Source: Priestia megaterium
Lineage (GTDB): Bacteria; Bacillota; Bacilli; Bacillales; Bacillaceae_H
Length of the DNA: 64,000 bases
NCBI RefSeq assembly: GCF_023824195.1
Contig: NZ_CP085442.1
Location: 3,572,001-3,636,000, forward strand
Direction: 5' to 3'
The notes beneath the pieces are model-generated. The model was given only the letters and a program-made list of their open reading frames with translations, was not told the DNA's origin and did not search any database. Made by a program: the position numbers and the translations under genes. How positions within the stretch are numbered: the stretch's first letter is position 1; every line of letters starts with the position of its first letter. Positions 53,671-62,819 of the stretch are shown in pieces.

Positions 53671-54084
53671 TTATTCTACTTTTTGATCTTCTTCTACAGT
53701 AGCAGAATCTGCTTTTGCTTTATATTGAATACTGGATTTTGTCTTAGCAGCCGATGATTTTTTAGCCGTTTTATTTTCTTTAAGTGCTGCTTTTGACTGC
53801 GATTCTTTAGTCTCATCTTTTAATAGGCTATTTCCAACTTCTTCGTCGGGATGGGGAATTACGTGTGCTGACACTAATTCTCCAACACGAGCCGCTTCTT
53901 CTTTTCCCATATCTACAGCTGCCTGTACTGCACTAACATCACCTTCAACTAACACTGTTACAAGAGCTGCATCCACTTTTTCTTGCTTCACTAAGCGGAC
54001 ATCAGCTGATTTTAGCATCGCATCCGCTGCGACGATCGAACCTATTAAGCCTCTTGTTTCAATCATGCCAAGAGCTTTAGCCAT
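53671..54084 (-). CDS. BMC-domain shell protein with charged C-terminal tail
   Basis: 137 residues. One BMC domain (about 1-85, ALGMIETRGLIGSIVAADAM) with the EutM/PduA fold, then a tail of about 50 residues rich in Lys, Ser, Ala and Glu (KENKTAKKSSAAKTKSS). Enteric EutK also has a tail, but that one is a folded HTH; this tail looks disordered. The ATG at 54084 overlaps the end of eutN by eight bases. Probably a minor shell component with a tail for cargo or nucleic acid contact. Confidence 0.85.
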   Translation of the reverse strand: MAKALGMIETRGLIGSIVAADAMLKSADVRLVKQEKVDAALVTVLVEGDVSAVQAAVDMGKEEAARVGELVSAHVIPHPDEEVGNSLLKDETKESQSKAALKENKTAKKSSAAKTKSSIQYKAKADSATVEEDQKVE

Positions 54085-54361
54085 TCTCTCCACCTCTTTC
54101 TATATCAACAGAGTCTATAATCCCGATAATAATTGCATCAATGGGTAATGGAGTGTCGGATGCCATATGTGCTGCAGCACTTCCTTGAGTAACCATTACC
54201 TTATCACCAATCCCGGCTCCAATACGATCAACTGCAATAAAAGAAGAGTCTTTATTCGATTTATTTAAAAGTTCAGGTTGAACAACTAAAAACTTTAAAC
54301 CGCGTAAATTATCTTCTTTTCTTGTTGCCCAGACGTTGCCAATTACTGTCCCTATTTTCAT
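54077..54361 (-). CDS. eutN: EutN/CcmL-family pentameric vertex protein
   Basis: 94 residues from ATG 54361 with GGAG upstream. MKIGTVIGNVWATRKEDNLR and IDRIGAGIGDKVMVTQGSAA fit the EutN/CcmL beta-barrel that caps compartment vertices. It overlaps both neighbours by a few bases. Confidence 0.9.
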   Translation of the reverse strand: MKIGTVIGNVWATRKEDNLRGLKFLVVQPELLNKSNKDSSFIAVDRIGAGIGDKVMVTQGSAAAHMASDTPLPIDAIIIGIIDSVDIERGGENG

Positions 54362-55023
54362 AAAACATCCGCTCCCTCTACGTCTATCACGCAAATTTCT
54401 TTTCCTAATTCTCTTGCTGTATCGCGCGCTAGAGGAGTGATAATCGTTTTAGGTAAAACGGTAATTTTTTCTTCTTCTACTAATTTCACATGTCTTTGGG
54501 TTAGCACTCGTTCTGTAAATGATAAAGAATGTCTGTTTAAGCCTGATTGCAAAAATCTCTCAAATGATTGGATTTTTACCCCAAAGCTTTCTAATGTATT
54601 TTTATAAGCGATTAAATGTGCTGCATATTTGTTGTTTACTGGTTTTTTTTGATTACTGGATAGCAAAACGTTTCCTAAAGTTACAGAAGGAATGAGTGAA
54701 ACAGAAATTCCTGCTAGCAAAGCCTCCGCCAAAAGACAGCTTTCTAGTGTATCTGTAATACCAAGAGCCCCTTTTACTAGGAGGTCCTGCTTTGCTTCTG
54801 CAAATAAAATACTTTGTATATCTTTTGGAAGGTTTTCTTTTTGGTCATCGCTGTAAACCAGTGTCCAGCTTGTTTCTAACTTTTTGATTTGAATTGGATC
54901 GATTGCTGCCGACTCTTTCACGATCAGCAGCTTTGGCTTTACCTTTAGGTGCTGCTTGTCTGATTTATCTAATCGTTTTAAAACTTCTACTACAATTTGT
55001 TCAATCAGAGCATGATGGTTCAT
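54358..55023 (-). CDS. Eut-associated accessory protein of unknown function
   Basis: 221 residues. The first 18 residues (MNHHALIEQIVVEVLKRL) form an amphipathic helix like the encapsulation peptides of compartment cargo, and are followed by a charged linker. The body (ALGITDTLESCLLAEALLAG, SLIPSVTLGNVLL) resembles the uncharacterised flavoprotein-like proteins found in Firmicute eut operons (TIGR02536-like). No catalytic residues can be named. The start overlaps the pduL stop by four bases. Confidence 0.6.
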   Translation of the reverse strand: MNHHALIEQIVVEVLKRLDKSDKQHLKVKPKLLIVKESAAIDPIQIKKLETSWTLVYSDDQKENLPKDIQSILFAEAKQDLLVKGALGITDTLESCLLAEALLAGISVSLIPSVTLGNVLLSSNQKKPVNNKYAAHLIAYKNTLESFGVKIQSFERFLQSGLNRHSLSFTERVLTQRHVKLVEEEKITVLPKTIITPLARDTARELGKEICVIDVEGADVL

Positions 55024-55673
55024 AAAGCTTCCTCGTATAGAGAAAGAACCCCTGTAGCTCCAGTAGAAATTAGCCCAGCATTCGCTTCATCTGTATCAAT
55101 ATGCATTTCAAGCTTAAACTTTGGTGAAACTCGAATTAATACACGTTCGAGCGTAGTAGGTCTTTCTCCTTGAGAAGTAATGCGAACACACTGACCATTT
55201 TTTACACCATAAGCTTCAGCATCACCTGGCGTCATATGAATATGAGCTCGTGCAATGATTAACCCTTCTTTCTTGTAAATGCTCCCCTTTGGTCCAACTA
55301 ATGTAATCGCTTCTGAATTCTTTATATCTCCAGACTCACGTAGTGGAGGAACAGAACCAAGTTTAATTGAATCTGTTTTACTGACCTCCACTTGAGTTAT
55401 ACTCCTTGCTGGGCCAAGGACTCGAACCTTTTCGATGCTTCCTTTAGGCCCCACAATAGTAACTGTTTCATTAGCTGCAAATTGCCCAGGCTGAGACAGG
55501 TCTGATTTTTTTGTTAGCTCATACCCTGCTCCAAAAAGAGCTTCTACATCTTCTATACTTAAGTGACAGTGTCTAGCAGATACAGCCATTGGGACTGTAT
55601 TGCTTTGCTTGGTTGTTTGACTTAACTGCTGAACAACCTCTGCTACAATCGATTGAATGGCCTGCTTATTCAT
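55020..55673 (-). CDS. pduL: Phosphate propanoyl/acetyltransferase, PduL type
   Basis: 217 residues. Metal-binding histidines His35 and His37 (SARHCHLS), His144 and His146 (ARAHIHMTP), and His191/Glu196 (MHIDTDEANA). The N-terminal helix (MNKQAIQSIVAEVVQQLSQ) matches the encapsulation peptide of PduL. It converts acetyl-CoA to acetyl phosphate and recycles CoA inside the compartment, replacing EutD. AGGAG precedes the ATG. Confidence 0.92.
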   Translation of the reverse strand: MNKQAIQSIVAEVVQQLSQTTKQSNTVPMAVSARHCHLSIEDVEALFGAGYELTKKSDLSQPGQFAANETVTIVGPKGSIEKVRVLGPARSITQVEVSKTDSIKLGSVPPLRESGDIKNSEAITLVGPKGSIYKKEGLIIARAHIHMTPGDAEAYGVKNGQCVRITSQGERPTTLERVLIRVSPKFKLEMHIDTDEANAGLISTGATGVLSLYEEAL

Positions 55674-55698
55674 GCGCTATGCTCCTAACTTTTTAAGC

Positions 55699-55992
55699 TT
55701 ATAGTTCACTATCAATTTTTGGTAAAATACTTTCTAATTCATTGTGTGGGCGTGGGATAACATGAACGGAAATAAGTTCTCCAACGCGCTGTGCAGCCGC
55801 CGCACCAGAATCTGTTGCTGCTTTTACCGCGCCTACGTCACCGCGTACTAAAACCGTTACAATTCCTCCACCTACGTGCACTTTACCAACTAAATGTACG
55901 TTTGCTGCTTTTACCATTGCGTCTGCTGCCTCTACTGATGCTACTAATCCTTTTGTTTCAATCATTCCTAATGCTGTTAGTTCTCTTGCCAT
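55699..55992 (-). CDS. eutM: BMC hexameric shell protein EutM/PduA type
   Basis: 97 residues, a single BMC domain: [40 protein letters not shown] and [12 protein letters not shown] at the end. This is the main facet tile of such shells. AGGGGG precedes the ATG, and the gene follows eutE by 16 bp. Confidence 0.93.
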   Translation of the reverse strand: MARELTALGMIETKGLVASVEAADAMVKAANVHLVGKVHVGGGIVTVLVRGDVGAVKAATDSGAAAAQRVGELISVHVIPRPHNELESILPKIDSEL

Positions 55993-56008
55993 TTTTAATT
56001 CCCCCTAA

Positions 56009-57538
56009 TTAGTTTGTTTGATATTTTTGAAGTGCTTGATTAACCATTTCAGAAATTGCTGCCGAATCAATTGGTCCCTGTGGTTTTAATTGATTCATAA
56101 CTTCGTTGACAATTTCCTGTACGTCTTGATGATCTTTTGTATCTGAGGAAGCAGAGGTAAAAGATACGGATGGTTTTGGAATTGTCACCTCTTTTGTACC
56201 ATAAGCCATTCGCTTAATATTTAATAAATGTCGAGCGGTCACATTGTCTGACGTAATGTTACCTCCGAACGAACCACATCCTAGTGTAAAGGAAGGCTTA
56301 AGTCCCGTCGTACCACCCACAGCTCCAACTGACGAGAGTGTGTTAACCATCAGTCTTGAGACCGGCATTTCAAGAGCAAACGTTTTAGCTACAGCATCAT
56401 CGTTTGTATGAAGCGATAAGCTGTGACCTCTTCCTCCAAGATTTAATAAGCTTAAACATAATTCCCTTGCTTGTTCGTCGTTCTTAGCTGTATACAATGG
56501 GAAGATAGGTGCTAGCTTTTCAATCGAAAATGGTACATCCTTTGCCACCTTTGTTTCTTCAGCAACTAAGATGCGTGTATCAGAAGGTACTGTAATACCT
56601 GCCATTTCAGCAATTTTCACAGCACTTTGACCAACAATATTTGGGTTAAGCTTCTTTGGAATGGGTGAAATCACTTTTTCCATCTTGGCTTTCTCTTCTG
56701 AATTTAAGAAGTAGGCTCCATTATTCTTTAATTCTCTAATAGCCATTTGTTGAATATTGAGGTCGACAACAATCGCTTGCTCGGTTGCACAGATCGTGCC
56801 GTTGTCGAACGTTTTGCTATCGACAATCATTTTTACTGCTTGGTCAACCTTCGCAGTCTTTTCAATATATACAGGTACATTTCCTGGACCTACACCATAA
56901 GCTGGTTTCCCAGAACTATACGCTGCGCGAACGAGGCCACTTCCACCTGTTGCTAAAATTAAGTTCACATCTTTATGCTTCATTAATTCATTGGTTGCTG
57001 CCATAGAAGGATTGGAAATCCACCCAATAAGCCCTTCTGGAGCTCCTGCTTCAACTGCTGCACGGGAACAAATTTTAAGCGCTTCCACTGTACAATTCAT
57101 TGCCCGAGGATGAGGACTGACCACTAAAGCATTTCTAGTTTTTAAACTAATTAATGTCTTGAAGATAGCCGTTGAAGTTGGGTTAGTTGTAGGAATAATT
57201 CCAGCAACAACTCCAAAAGGAGAGGCGACTTCTACCACTTTGTTCGCTTTATCTTCGTGAACAATACCTACTGTTTTTTCATTTTTAATTGATTCATAAA
57301 CAGCTCTAGATCCTACCTCATTTTTGATTTTCTTATGTTCTACAACACCCATTCGCGTTTCTTCCACTGCCATTTTCGCTAGTTCTAACGCTTTAGAATA
57401 GGCTGCTTCGGCCACTCGTTCAACAATGCGATCTACTTGCTCTTGTGAAAAATTCAAGTATACCTGCTGTGCGGCTTTTGCCTTTTCCACTGCATCTCGC
57501 ATCTCTTGTAAAGATTGAAGATCTTGATCAAACTGCAT
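56009..57538 (-). CDS. eutE: Acetaldehyde dehydrogenase (acylating), EutE
   Basis: 509 residues from ATG 57538, with AAAGGAG upstream; further in-frame codons to 57598 overlap eutL. Catalytic Cys250 lies in [14 protein letters not shown], and nucleotide binding in [20 protein letters not shown]. It makes acetyl-CoA from acetaldehyde, CoA and NAD+. A C-terminal extension of about 45 residues ends in an amphipathic helix ([15 protein letters not shown]), preceded by [11 protein letters not shown], which may be encapsulation signals. Confidence 0.92.
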   Translation of the reverse strand: MQFDQDLQSLQEMRDAVEKAKAAQQVYLNFSQEQVDRIVERVAEAAYSKALELAKMAVEETRMGVVEHKKIKNEVGSRAVYESIKNEKTVGIVHEDKANKVVEVASPFGVVAGIIPTTNPTSTAIFKTLISLKTRNALVVSPHPRAMNCTVEALKICSRAAVEAGAPEGLIGWISNPSMAATNELMKHKDVNLILATGGSGLVRAAYSSGKPAYGVGPGNVPVYIEKTAKVDQAVKMIVDSKTFDNGTICATEQAIVVDLNIQQMAIRELKNNGAYFLNSEEKAKMEKVISPIPKKLNPNIVGQSAVKIAEMAGITVPSDTRILVAEETKVAKDVPFSIEKLAPIFPLYTAKNDEQARELCLSLLNLGGRGHSLSLHTNDDAVAKTFALEMPVSRLMVNTLSSVGAVGGTTGLKPSFTLGCGSFGGNITSDNVTARHLLNIKRMAYGTKEVTIPKPSVSFTSASSDTKDHQDVQEIVNEVMNQLKPQGPIDSAAISEMVNQALQKYQTN

Positions 57539-57572
57539 ATCCAACAACTCCTTTCTACTGTCTATAAGCTTT

Positions 57573-58226
57573 TTAATAATGAACTGGATTTCTTGCAATG
57601 TCTAAAATAGCCTGGCGAAACGCATCAGCAGCTGCTTGACAGGCTGATTGAGACCCTGTTAAAAACCCACCGCCAAAATTTGTTTCAGAAGGAGGGCCAA
57701 AAAATTTCACAAGTTCTACATCAGCTGCTTTAAGCGCTACATCAAGTCCATACATAGCCTCTAGTGGAGGGGCAATTAAATAAGCTAGTGGTTCGCCAAT
57801 ATCGATTCCTGCTTCTTTAGAAAGGTAAGAACCTGTCCTTGCCACCACATGTGCATACAGCGCGTGATTTTTCTCTTCATCTAACGCTTCAAAATAAGCA
57901 TCGGATTTTGTCACTTGTAAAACAGCCTCAATGCCAGCTTTAACTTCATCTGGGCTTGGACCCGCTAATACCCCAATCATTTCACCTGATAGCGGACCTG
58001 ACGCATGGGCAGCGCCAGCATAAAAGGAACGGGCATAAGCTACCTCAACGTCTGCTCTTTTAGTGGCTTCATCTAAAGCTGTATAGCCCACGTCATCAAT
58101 ACTTGATGTAAACATGGCTAAACTTCTATGGTAAGGCTGCAAGTTAAACTGTTGAACTAAGGCGTCATCCACATTTGGAATCACACGAACAGCTAAAATG
58201 TCAGCATGGATACGTGTTAAAGCCAC
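57573..58226 (-). CDS. eutL: EutL tandem-BMC shell protein
   Basis: 217 residues. Two circularly permuted BMC domains; PLSGEMIGVLAGPSPDEVKA and FFGPPSETNFGGGFLTGSQS are EutL signatures. Trimers form a gated pore in the shell. Start GTG 58226 with AGAGGTGA upstream. It lies 12 bp after eutC. Confidence 0.92.
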   Translation of the reverse strand: MALTRIHADILAVRVIPNVDDALVQQFNLQPYHRSLAMFTSSIDDVGYTALDEATKRADVEVAYARSFYAGAAHASGPLSGEMIGVLAGPSPDEVKAGIEAVLQVTKSDAYFEALDEEKNHALYAHVVARTGSYLSKEAGIDIGEPLAYLIAPPLEAMYGLDVALKAADVELVKFFGPPSETNFGGGFLTGSQSACQAAADAFRQAILDIARNPVHY

Positions 58227-58238
58227 TCTTATTCACCT

Positions 58239-59264
58239 CTATTGTTCTTTTTGAACAAGCGATACTCCGCTAGCTTCATATTTTAAAATTTTTTGAACCA
58301 ATGTACCGAGATAAGCACCCGCTTCAACTGGAGGAATACCGCCTTTATGAATATTGGAAACCACCATTCTCTCAGCTTCGATCATTCCTTTTCTCGGTTC
58401 ATAGCATAAATAGGCACTTAAAGATTCTGCACTTATAAGTCCTGGGCGTTCTCCAATCAAAAGCACCACCACTTTTGGCGTCAGAAGTTCTCCGATGTCA
58501 TCCATTACAGCAACCCGGCCTTTTTCTATGTAAAATGGAATGCCTACATCTAAATCTGCGCTTTTTAAGGATTGTTGAAGAGATAAATAAACATCTTCCA
58601 CATTTTCCTCAATGGCTTTGGAGCTTAAACCGTCAGAAACAATAATTTGAACAGTTGGTGATTTGGTACATTTTTCTTGAATGCACTTTTTTGCTTCATC
58701 TGATAGCTTTCGTCCATAATCCGGTCGGCGAATGTACACTTCTTTATCTTTTACCTGAGTATTTACTTTAAATAAATTCAATCGTTTTAAAAGGTCGTCG
58801 TTCACATTGCCATACACAGCGTCAACGGCTGCTGCATGGTCATAGCGGAATTTCAGCCATGTCTCTGTTCGTGGACGCAAGCCTGCTCTGCCAATCCCGA
58901 TTCGAGCAGGTGTTTTCTGAATCAATGTGTCTAATTCTTCTTGATTCACTGGATTTTTAATACCAGACACCTGCTGTTTTGATTCAATATCTTCTTCCTG
59001 TTGAATAGCCATTTTACTTTCAGGCAGAGATGTTAAATTATTTTCTTGAATATTCGGAAATTTAATTAATTCCTTTACCGAATCATCTTCTACTACTTCA
59101 GCTAGAGGACCATTAATTACTTTCTTATTTGCACTGGATGTATGATCCCAGAAAGTTACGCTGCTTTGACGATCGTCAGTAGGAAAGCTTTGTTCGAAAC
59201 AAGATTGTTTTTCTAGCTTTTCGACAATGGATCGTGTAATTTTTTCAATCAATTCAGGATTCAT
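58239..59264 (-). CDS. eutC: Ethanolamine ammonia-lyase small subunit, EutC
   Basis: 341 residues from ATG 59264 with AGGTG upstream. The core starts near residue 115 (ARIGIGRAGLRPRTETWLKF) and contains QIIVSDGLSSKAIEENV and GERPGLISAESLSAYLCYEP. The N-terminal 110 residues are a predicted amphipathic helix (MNPELIEKITRSIVEKLEKQ) and a variable linker, longer than in many EutC; the helix is a likely encapsulation peptide. With EutB it binds adenosylcobalamin and makes acetaldehyde and ammonia. Confidence 0.93.
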   Translation of the reverse strand: MNPELIEKITRSIVEKLEKQSCFEQSFPTDDRQSSVTFWDHTSSANKKVINGPLAEVVEDDSVKELIKFPNIQENNLTSLPESKMAIQQEEDIESKQQVSGIKNPVNQEELDTLIQKTPARIGIGRAGLRPRTETWLKFRYDHAAAVDAVYGNVNDDLLKRLNLFKVNTQVKDKEVYIRRPDYGRKLSDEAKKCIQEKCTKSPTVQIIVSDGLSSKAIEENVEDVYLSLQQSLKSADLDVGIPFYIEKGRVAVMDDIGELLTPKVVVLLIGERPGLISAESLSAYLCYEPRKGMIEAERMVVSNIHKGGIPPVEAGAYLGTLVQKILKYEASGVSLVQKEQ

Positions 59265-59276
59265 CTTCTTTATCAC

Positions 59277-60641
59277 CTACCTTGTAAAAATACTTGGATC
59301 TCCTGCATATTTACTTAATTTCCCTTGTTCAAAAATCCCCATTTTCTCGAGCCACTCTGCAAACAAAGGAGAAGGCTGTTTCCCCAATGTTTGCCTTAAA
59401 GTCGCTACATCATGGTAGCTCATTGATTGGTAGTTAAGCATACAATCATCACCCATTGGTGTTGCGATAATAAAATTAACGCCTGCAGCTGTTAGCAATA
59501 CACCTAGATCTTCAATATCATTTTGATCTGCTTTAATATGATTGGTGTAACAAATATCTACACCCATTGGAATTCCATGCATCTTTGCCATAAAATGATC
59601 TTCTAAGCCTGCGCGAATAACTTGCTTGTTGTTGTATAAGTACTCGGGTCCAATAAAGCCAACCACGGTATTTACAATGTAAGGGTCGTAATGACGTGCA
59701 AACCCATAGTTACGCGACTCTAACGTTAGCTGATCCATTCCAAAGTGCGCTTCAGCTGATAGCTCGGAACCTTGTCCTGTTTCAAAATATAAGCACTGAG
59801 GCCCTGTTCCTGTTCCGTGACTCTTAGCTAATTGATTTGCCTCTTCTAGTAAGGCTGCACTGATTCCAAATGAACGGTTAGCGGCTTCTGTTCCAGCGAT
59901 ACTTTGGAAAATCATATCCGCTGGTGCTCCTTGTTCAATGGCTTTCATCTGAGTCGTAACATGAGCTAAAACACAGTTTTGAGTTGGAATCTCCCAATCA
60001 TTCATAAAGTTTTTTGTGGCGTGGAGCAGCCGTTTTACACTTTCAACCGAATCATCTACAGGGTTAATACCAATAACGGCGTCTCCAATTCCGTAAGACA
60101 GGCCTTCTTTTAACGAAGCAATCATGCCTTCTACATTGTCTGTAGGATGGTTAGGCTGCAGTCTAGAAGCTAAGACTCCTTTTTGGCCAATCGTAATATT
60201 GCATTTTGTTAAAATTTCAATCTTATTTGCGGCGTGAACTAAATCGAGGTTTGACATTAATTTTGCTACTGCAGCAATAATTTCACTATTTAACCCTCGA
60301 CTAATCCTCTTTAAATCCTCACTCGTTGTTTCATCACTTAAGATATACTCTCTAAGCTCTGCTATGGACCAATTTTTCATTGCTTGATAGATAGGTTCAT
60401 TTACTTGACTCTCAATAATTTGAGATACTTCGTCTTCTTCAGGTGAGATCATTGGGTTTTCGCGAATATCAGCAAGTGTTAATTCACTAAGCACTTCCTT
60501 TGCAGCAATCCTTTCTTGAACGTTTTCTGCAGCTAGACCCGCCAGACGGTCACCAGACTTTTCTTCATTTGCCTTAGCAAACAAATCTTTTAAATCAGAA
60601 AATTGATAGACAGCACCTAAATAATGTGTATGTAACTTCAA
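59277..60641 (-). CDS. eutB: Ethanolamine ammonia-lyase large subunit, EutB
   Basis: 454 residues, the normal length. MKLHTHYLGAVYQFSDLKDL, SYGIGDAVIGINPVDDSVES and GIPMGVDICYTNHIKADQND are characteristic blocks of the TIM-barrel catalytic subunit. Stop at 59277, 12 bp before eutC. No frameshift or missing block is seen. Confidence 0.95.
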   Translation of the reverse strand: MKLHTHYLGAVYQFSDLKDLFAKANEEKSGDRLAGLAAENVQERIAAKEVLSELTLADIRENPMISPEEDEVSQIIESQVNEPIYQAMKNWSIAELREYILSDETTSEDLKRISRGLNSEIIAAVAKLMSNLDLVHAANKIEILTKCNITIGQKGVLASRLQPNHPTDNVEGMIASLKEGLSYGIGDAVIGINPVDDSVESVKRLLHATKNFMNDWEIPTQNCVLAHVTTQMKAIEQGAPADMIFQSIAGTEAANRSFGISAALLEEANQLAKSHGTGTGPQCLYFETGQGSELSAEAHFGMDQLTLESRNYGFARHYDPYIVNTVVGFIGPEYLYNNKQVIRAGLEDHFMAKMHGIPMGVDICYTNHIKADQNDIEDLGVLLTAAGVNFIIATPMGDDCMLNYQSMSYHDVATLRQTLGKQPSPLFAEWLEKMGIFEQGKLSKYAGDPSIFTR

Positions 60642-60658
60642 CAGTGAAGCCCCCTTTC

Positions 60659-62104
60659 TTATGAATGGAACGTAAGGGTTTTGACTACTACCGGTACCAC
60701 ACTTGTTTGTAGCAATTGGCCAATATCTAAGTAGTCACCGTGTTCCACCTTAATTTGATCAATACAAATAATGCTTTGCGACGAATCTTGGGCAACAAGC
60801 GTTTGGCCCAATACCTTGGCATGATCGCTCTCAAGAACAATAATCAGCGGCTGATCTGTTTTGTTTTTTTGTTTCACTGCTTCTAGCAGACCTTTTGCCA
60901 ATTGTTGAATATCTCGAAATCCTACGTATGGAAGCCCAGATAAGTACAAGGCAAAATTTTGTCCCTCCTGTTGTGGGTCATGTATCTCAATTGCATCTTT
61001 TACAGCATCCTTTAAGTGATGAACACTTTTTTGAAACCCATCCTTAAAAGAAATTTGATAAACAGGTACATTTCGTACAGGTAAATCTTTGGTTTCTACT
61101 TGAATCGTGGCTCCACTGATTTCAGTCGTTTGTGTACCAGCACCAAGAACAGTTGCGCGAACGGTTTCATCAGGCTGAATCCATGACCATCCTTTCAAAC
61201 TCTGACTATCTCTTAAAGAGTCCGCAAGCATCATTCCTATGTCGTGGTAAGGAGCTTGTTCAAAACCTTTAGACTCATATCGATAGAGGCACTCACTGAT
61301 TCCACCAGAAAACATAATGACATCAATTTCTTCTTTCCAATTCGGTTCATGACCTAAAAGTAGTACCTTGTCTTCTGCTGTCATGGTACGTGTTAGCATT
61401 CGACTAATCACATCAGCCATATAATTTGTTATTTTCTTTACCTCTTCTTCCACCAGTACATCACCTGTTGCAAGAGTACTATTCCATTCTTTTAATAGGT
61501 TTCTAACGGGTGGCGAAATGCTGCTGATTTTATCTTCCGAAAACTCTATCAACCTTCCGCCTATATGTAGTGTGCAGGTTCCACACAGCCTTCCCATTCG
61601 ATAAACTGCTACATTAGCGGTTCCTCCACCAACATCTACATTGGCAATAGTTTTGCTCGTTTTTTTAGAGTATTGGTAAGCTCCTGATCCTTTTGCAGCA
61701 ATAATCCCCTCTAGATCGGGGCCTGCAGTTGCTACTAAAAACTCACCGGCATGATTTGAAAGATGGTGAATCATTTCTTCCGCATTTTGCTTAGTTGCTG
61801 TTTCACCTGTAATAATCACTGCACCTGTTTTAATATCTTCAGAACCAACGTTTGCTTTATCATACTCATCTCTAACAAGCTTCTCTATTGCTTCAATATC
61901 GACTGTTGTTGATGTGAGAAGTGGTGTTCGATAAATTGGGCTGCGATGAATAATTTCTTTATCAATAATCTCAATACGCGGCAAGTGTGTTCCTCCTGCC
62001 ATATTCATCAGAGAAAATTGGCTTAACACAATTTTGGTTGTGCTTGTTCCTATATCAATTCCTGCGCTGATAATCTCCTCTTTTAGCGGTTCGTATTGTT
62101 TCAT
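60659..62104 (-). CDS. eutA: Ethanolamine ammonia-lyase reactivating factor, EutA
   Basis: 481 residues from ATG 62104 (GGTGGAGG upstream). ASKHA-type ATPase motifs: SAGIDIGTSTTKIVLS near the start and NVDVGGGTANVAVYRMGRLC (about 170-189). It exchanges inactive cobalamin out of EutBC using ATP. The leader contains a terminator and hexaloop hairpin (62188-62244). Confidence 0.93.
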   Translation of the reverse strand: MKQYEPLKEEIISAGIDIGTSTTKIVLSQFSLMNMAGGTHLPRIEIIDKEIIHRSPIYRTPLLTSTTVDIEAIEKLVRDEYDKANVGSEDIKTGAVIITGETATKQNAEEMIHHLSNHAGEFLVATAGPDLEGIIAAKGSGAYQYSKKTSKTIANVDVGGGTANVAVYRMGRLCGTCTLHIGGRLIEFSEDKISSISPPVRNLLKEWNSTLATGDVLVEEEVKKITNYMADVISRMLTRTMTAEDKVLLLGHEPNWKEEIDVIMFSGGISECLYRYESKGFEQAPYHDIGMMLADSLRDSQSLKGWSWIQPDETVRATVLGAGTQTTEISGATIQVETKDLPVRNVPVYQISFKDGFQKSVHHLKDAVKDAIEIHDPQQEGQNFALYLSGLPYVGFRDIQQLAKGLLEAVKQKNKTDQPLIIVLESDHAKVLGQTLVAQDSSQSIICIDQIKVEHGDYLDIGQLLQTSVVPVVVKTLTFHS

Positions 62105-62187
62105 ATCCCTCCACCTCGTCAACCTTCAATCAGCAAAAGGTTTTATTCATTACTGATTGCTAATTAGTCGTGTTTTAGTCAAATAAA

Positions 62188-62244
62188 AAAGGCACCTCAT
62201 ACGAACTATCTCCTGAAAGATAGCTGTATAAGGCGCCTTTGCCC
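62188..62244 (-). promoter_or_regulatory. Terminator overlapped by an ANTAR-type hexaloop hairpin, eutP-eutA gap
   Basis: On the minus strand AAAGGCGCCTTATAC pairs with GTATGAGGTGCCTTT, followed by TTTATTTG, a terminator with an inner CTATCT/AGATAG stem. Its 5' arm overlaps GGC-AAAGGC-GCC (62243 down to 62232), a hairpin with a six-base loop having A at position 1 and G at position 4. This is the signature of EutV (ANTAR) binding hairpins in Firmicute eut leaders. The expected second hexaloop hairpin upstream is not evident. Confidence 0.6.
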
Positions 62245-62301
62245 GTATTTTTTTGTATATTTAGAATATAACTGATTTCTTACAAATTGTAAAGGTTTTC
62301 A

Positions 62302-62799
62302 TTAAAAAATAATATATTTCGATTTCCAGTTATCACTACACTCTTTCATCTCTTGTAAAGACTGACACTGTACCAAAGCTCGAACCTCTTCAAGCCCTTC
62401 TTTATTGCGGGAAGAAGTGACAACAATAGGCCCATTTACAACTACTTGTTTTGCTTTTTTAATAGCTAAGCTTACATCAGCACCTTCCGCATCACTTTTT
62501 GTAATGACCCCAATAGCTAACTTATTGATGCCTGTACTAAAATTGGGTGGAAAGACTGTCTTTTTCTTTGTGGCGTCCTGCAGGTATAACACATGTGTAA
62601 CTTCAAAGGCGGTTGCCATAATATTTTTATAAAAAAAAGGGTTTTCAACATACTCTCCTGGTGTATCAACGATCCAATCATAGTAGATTAAAGCTTGAGT
62701 TTTAACTGCCTCCACCGACTTTCCAAGCAGAGCATTTGTTAATGTTGATTTGCCGGCCCCAATTGAGCCAATGAGCATGGCTCTGTTTTTTTTTTGCAT
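62302..62799 (-). CDS. eutP: EutP, P-loop GTPase/kinase-like protein
   Basis: 165 residues. Walker A motif MLIGSIGAGKSTLTNALLG (8-26) and the G3-like DTPGEYVENPFF; G4-like TKSDAEGADV near 110. EutP/PduV proteins are linked to compartment placement or act as acetate kinase in some species. GGAGGGA precedes the ATG. It lies after eutS. Confidence 0.9.
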   Translation of the reverse strand: MQKKNRAMLIGSIGAGKSTLTNALLGKSVEAVKTQALIYYDWIVDTPGEYVENPFFYKNIMATAFEVTHVLYLQDATKKKTVFPPNFSTGINKLAIGVITKSDAEGADVSLAIKKAKQVVVNGPIVVTSSRNKEGLEEVRALVQCQSLQEMKECSDNWKSKYIIF

Positions 62800-62819
62800 A
62801 ATTCTTCCCTCCTATATTA

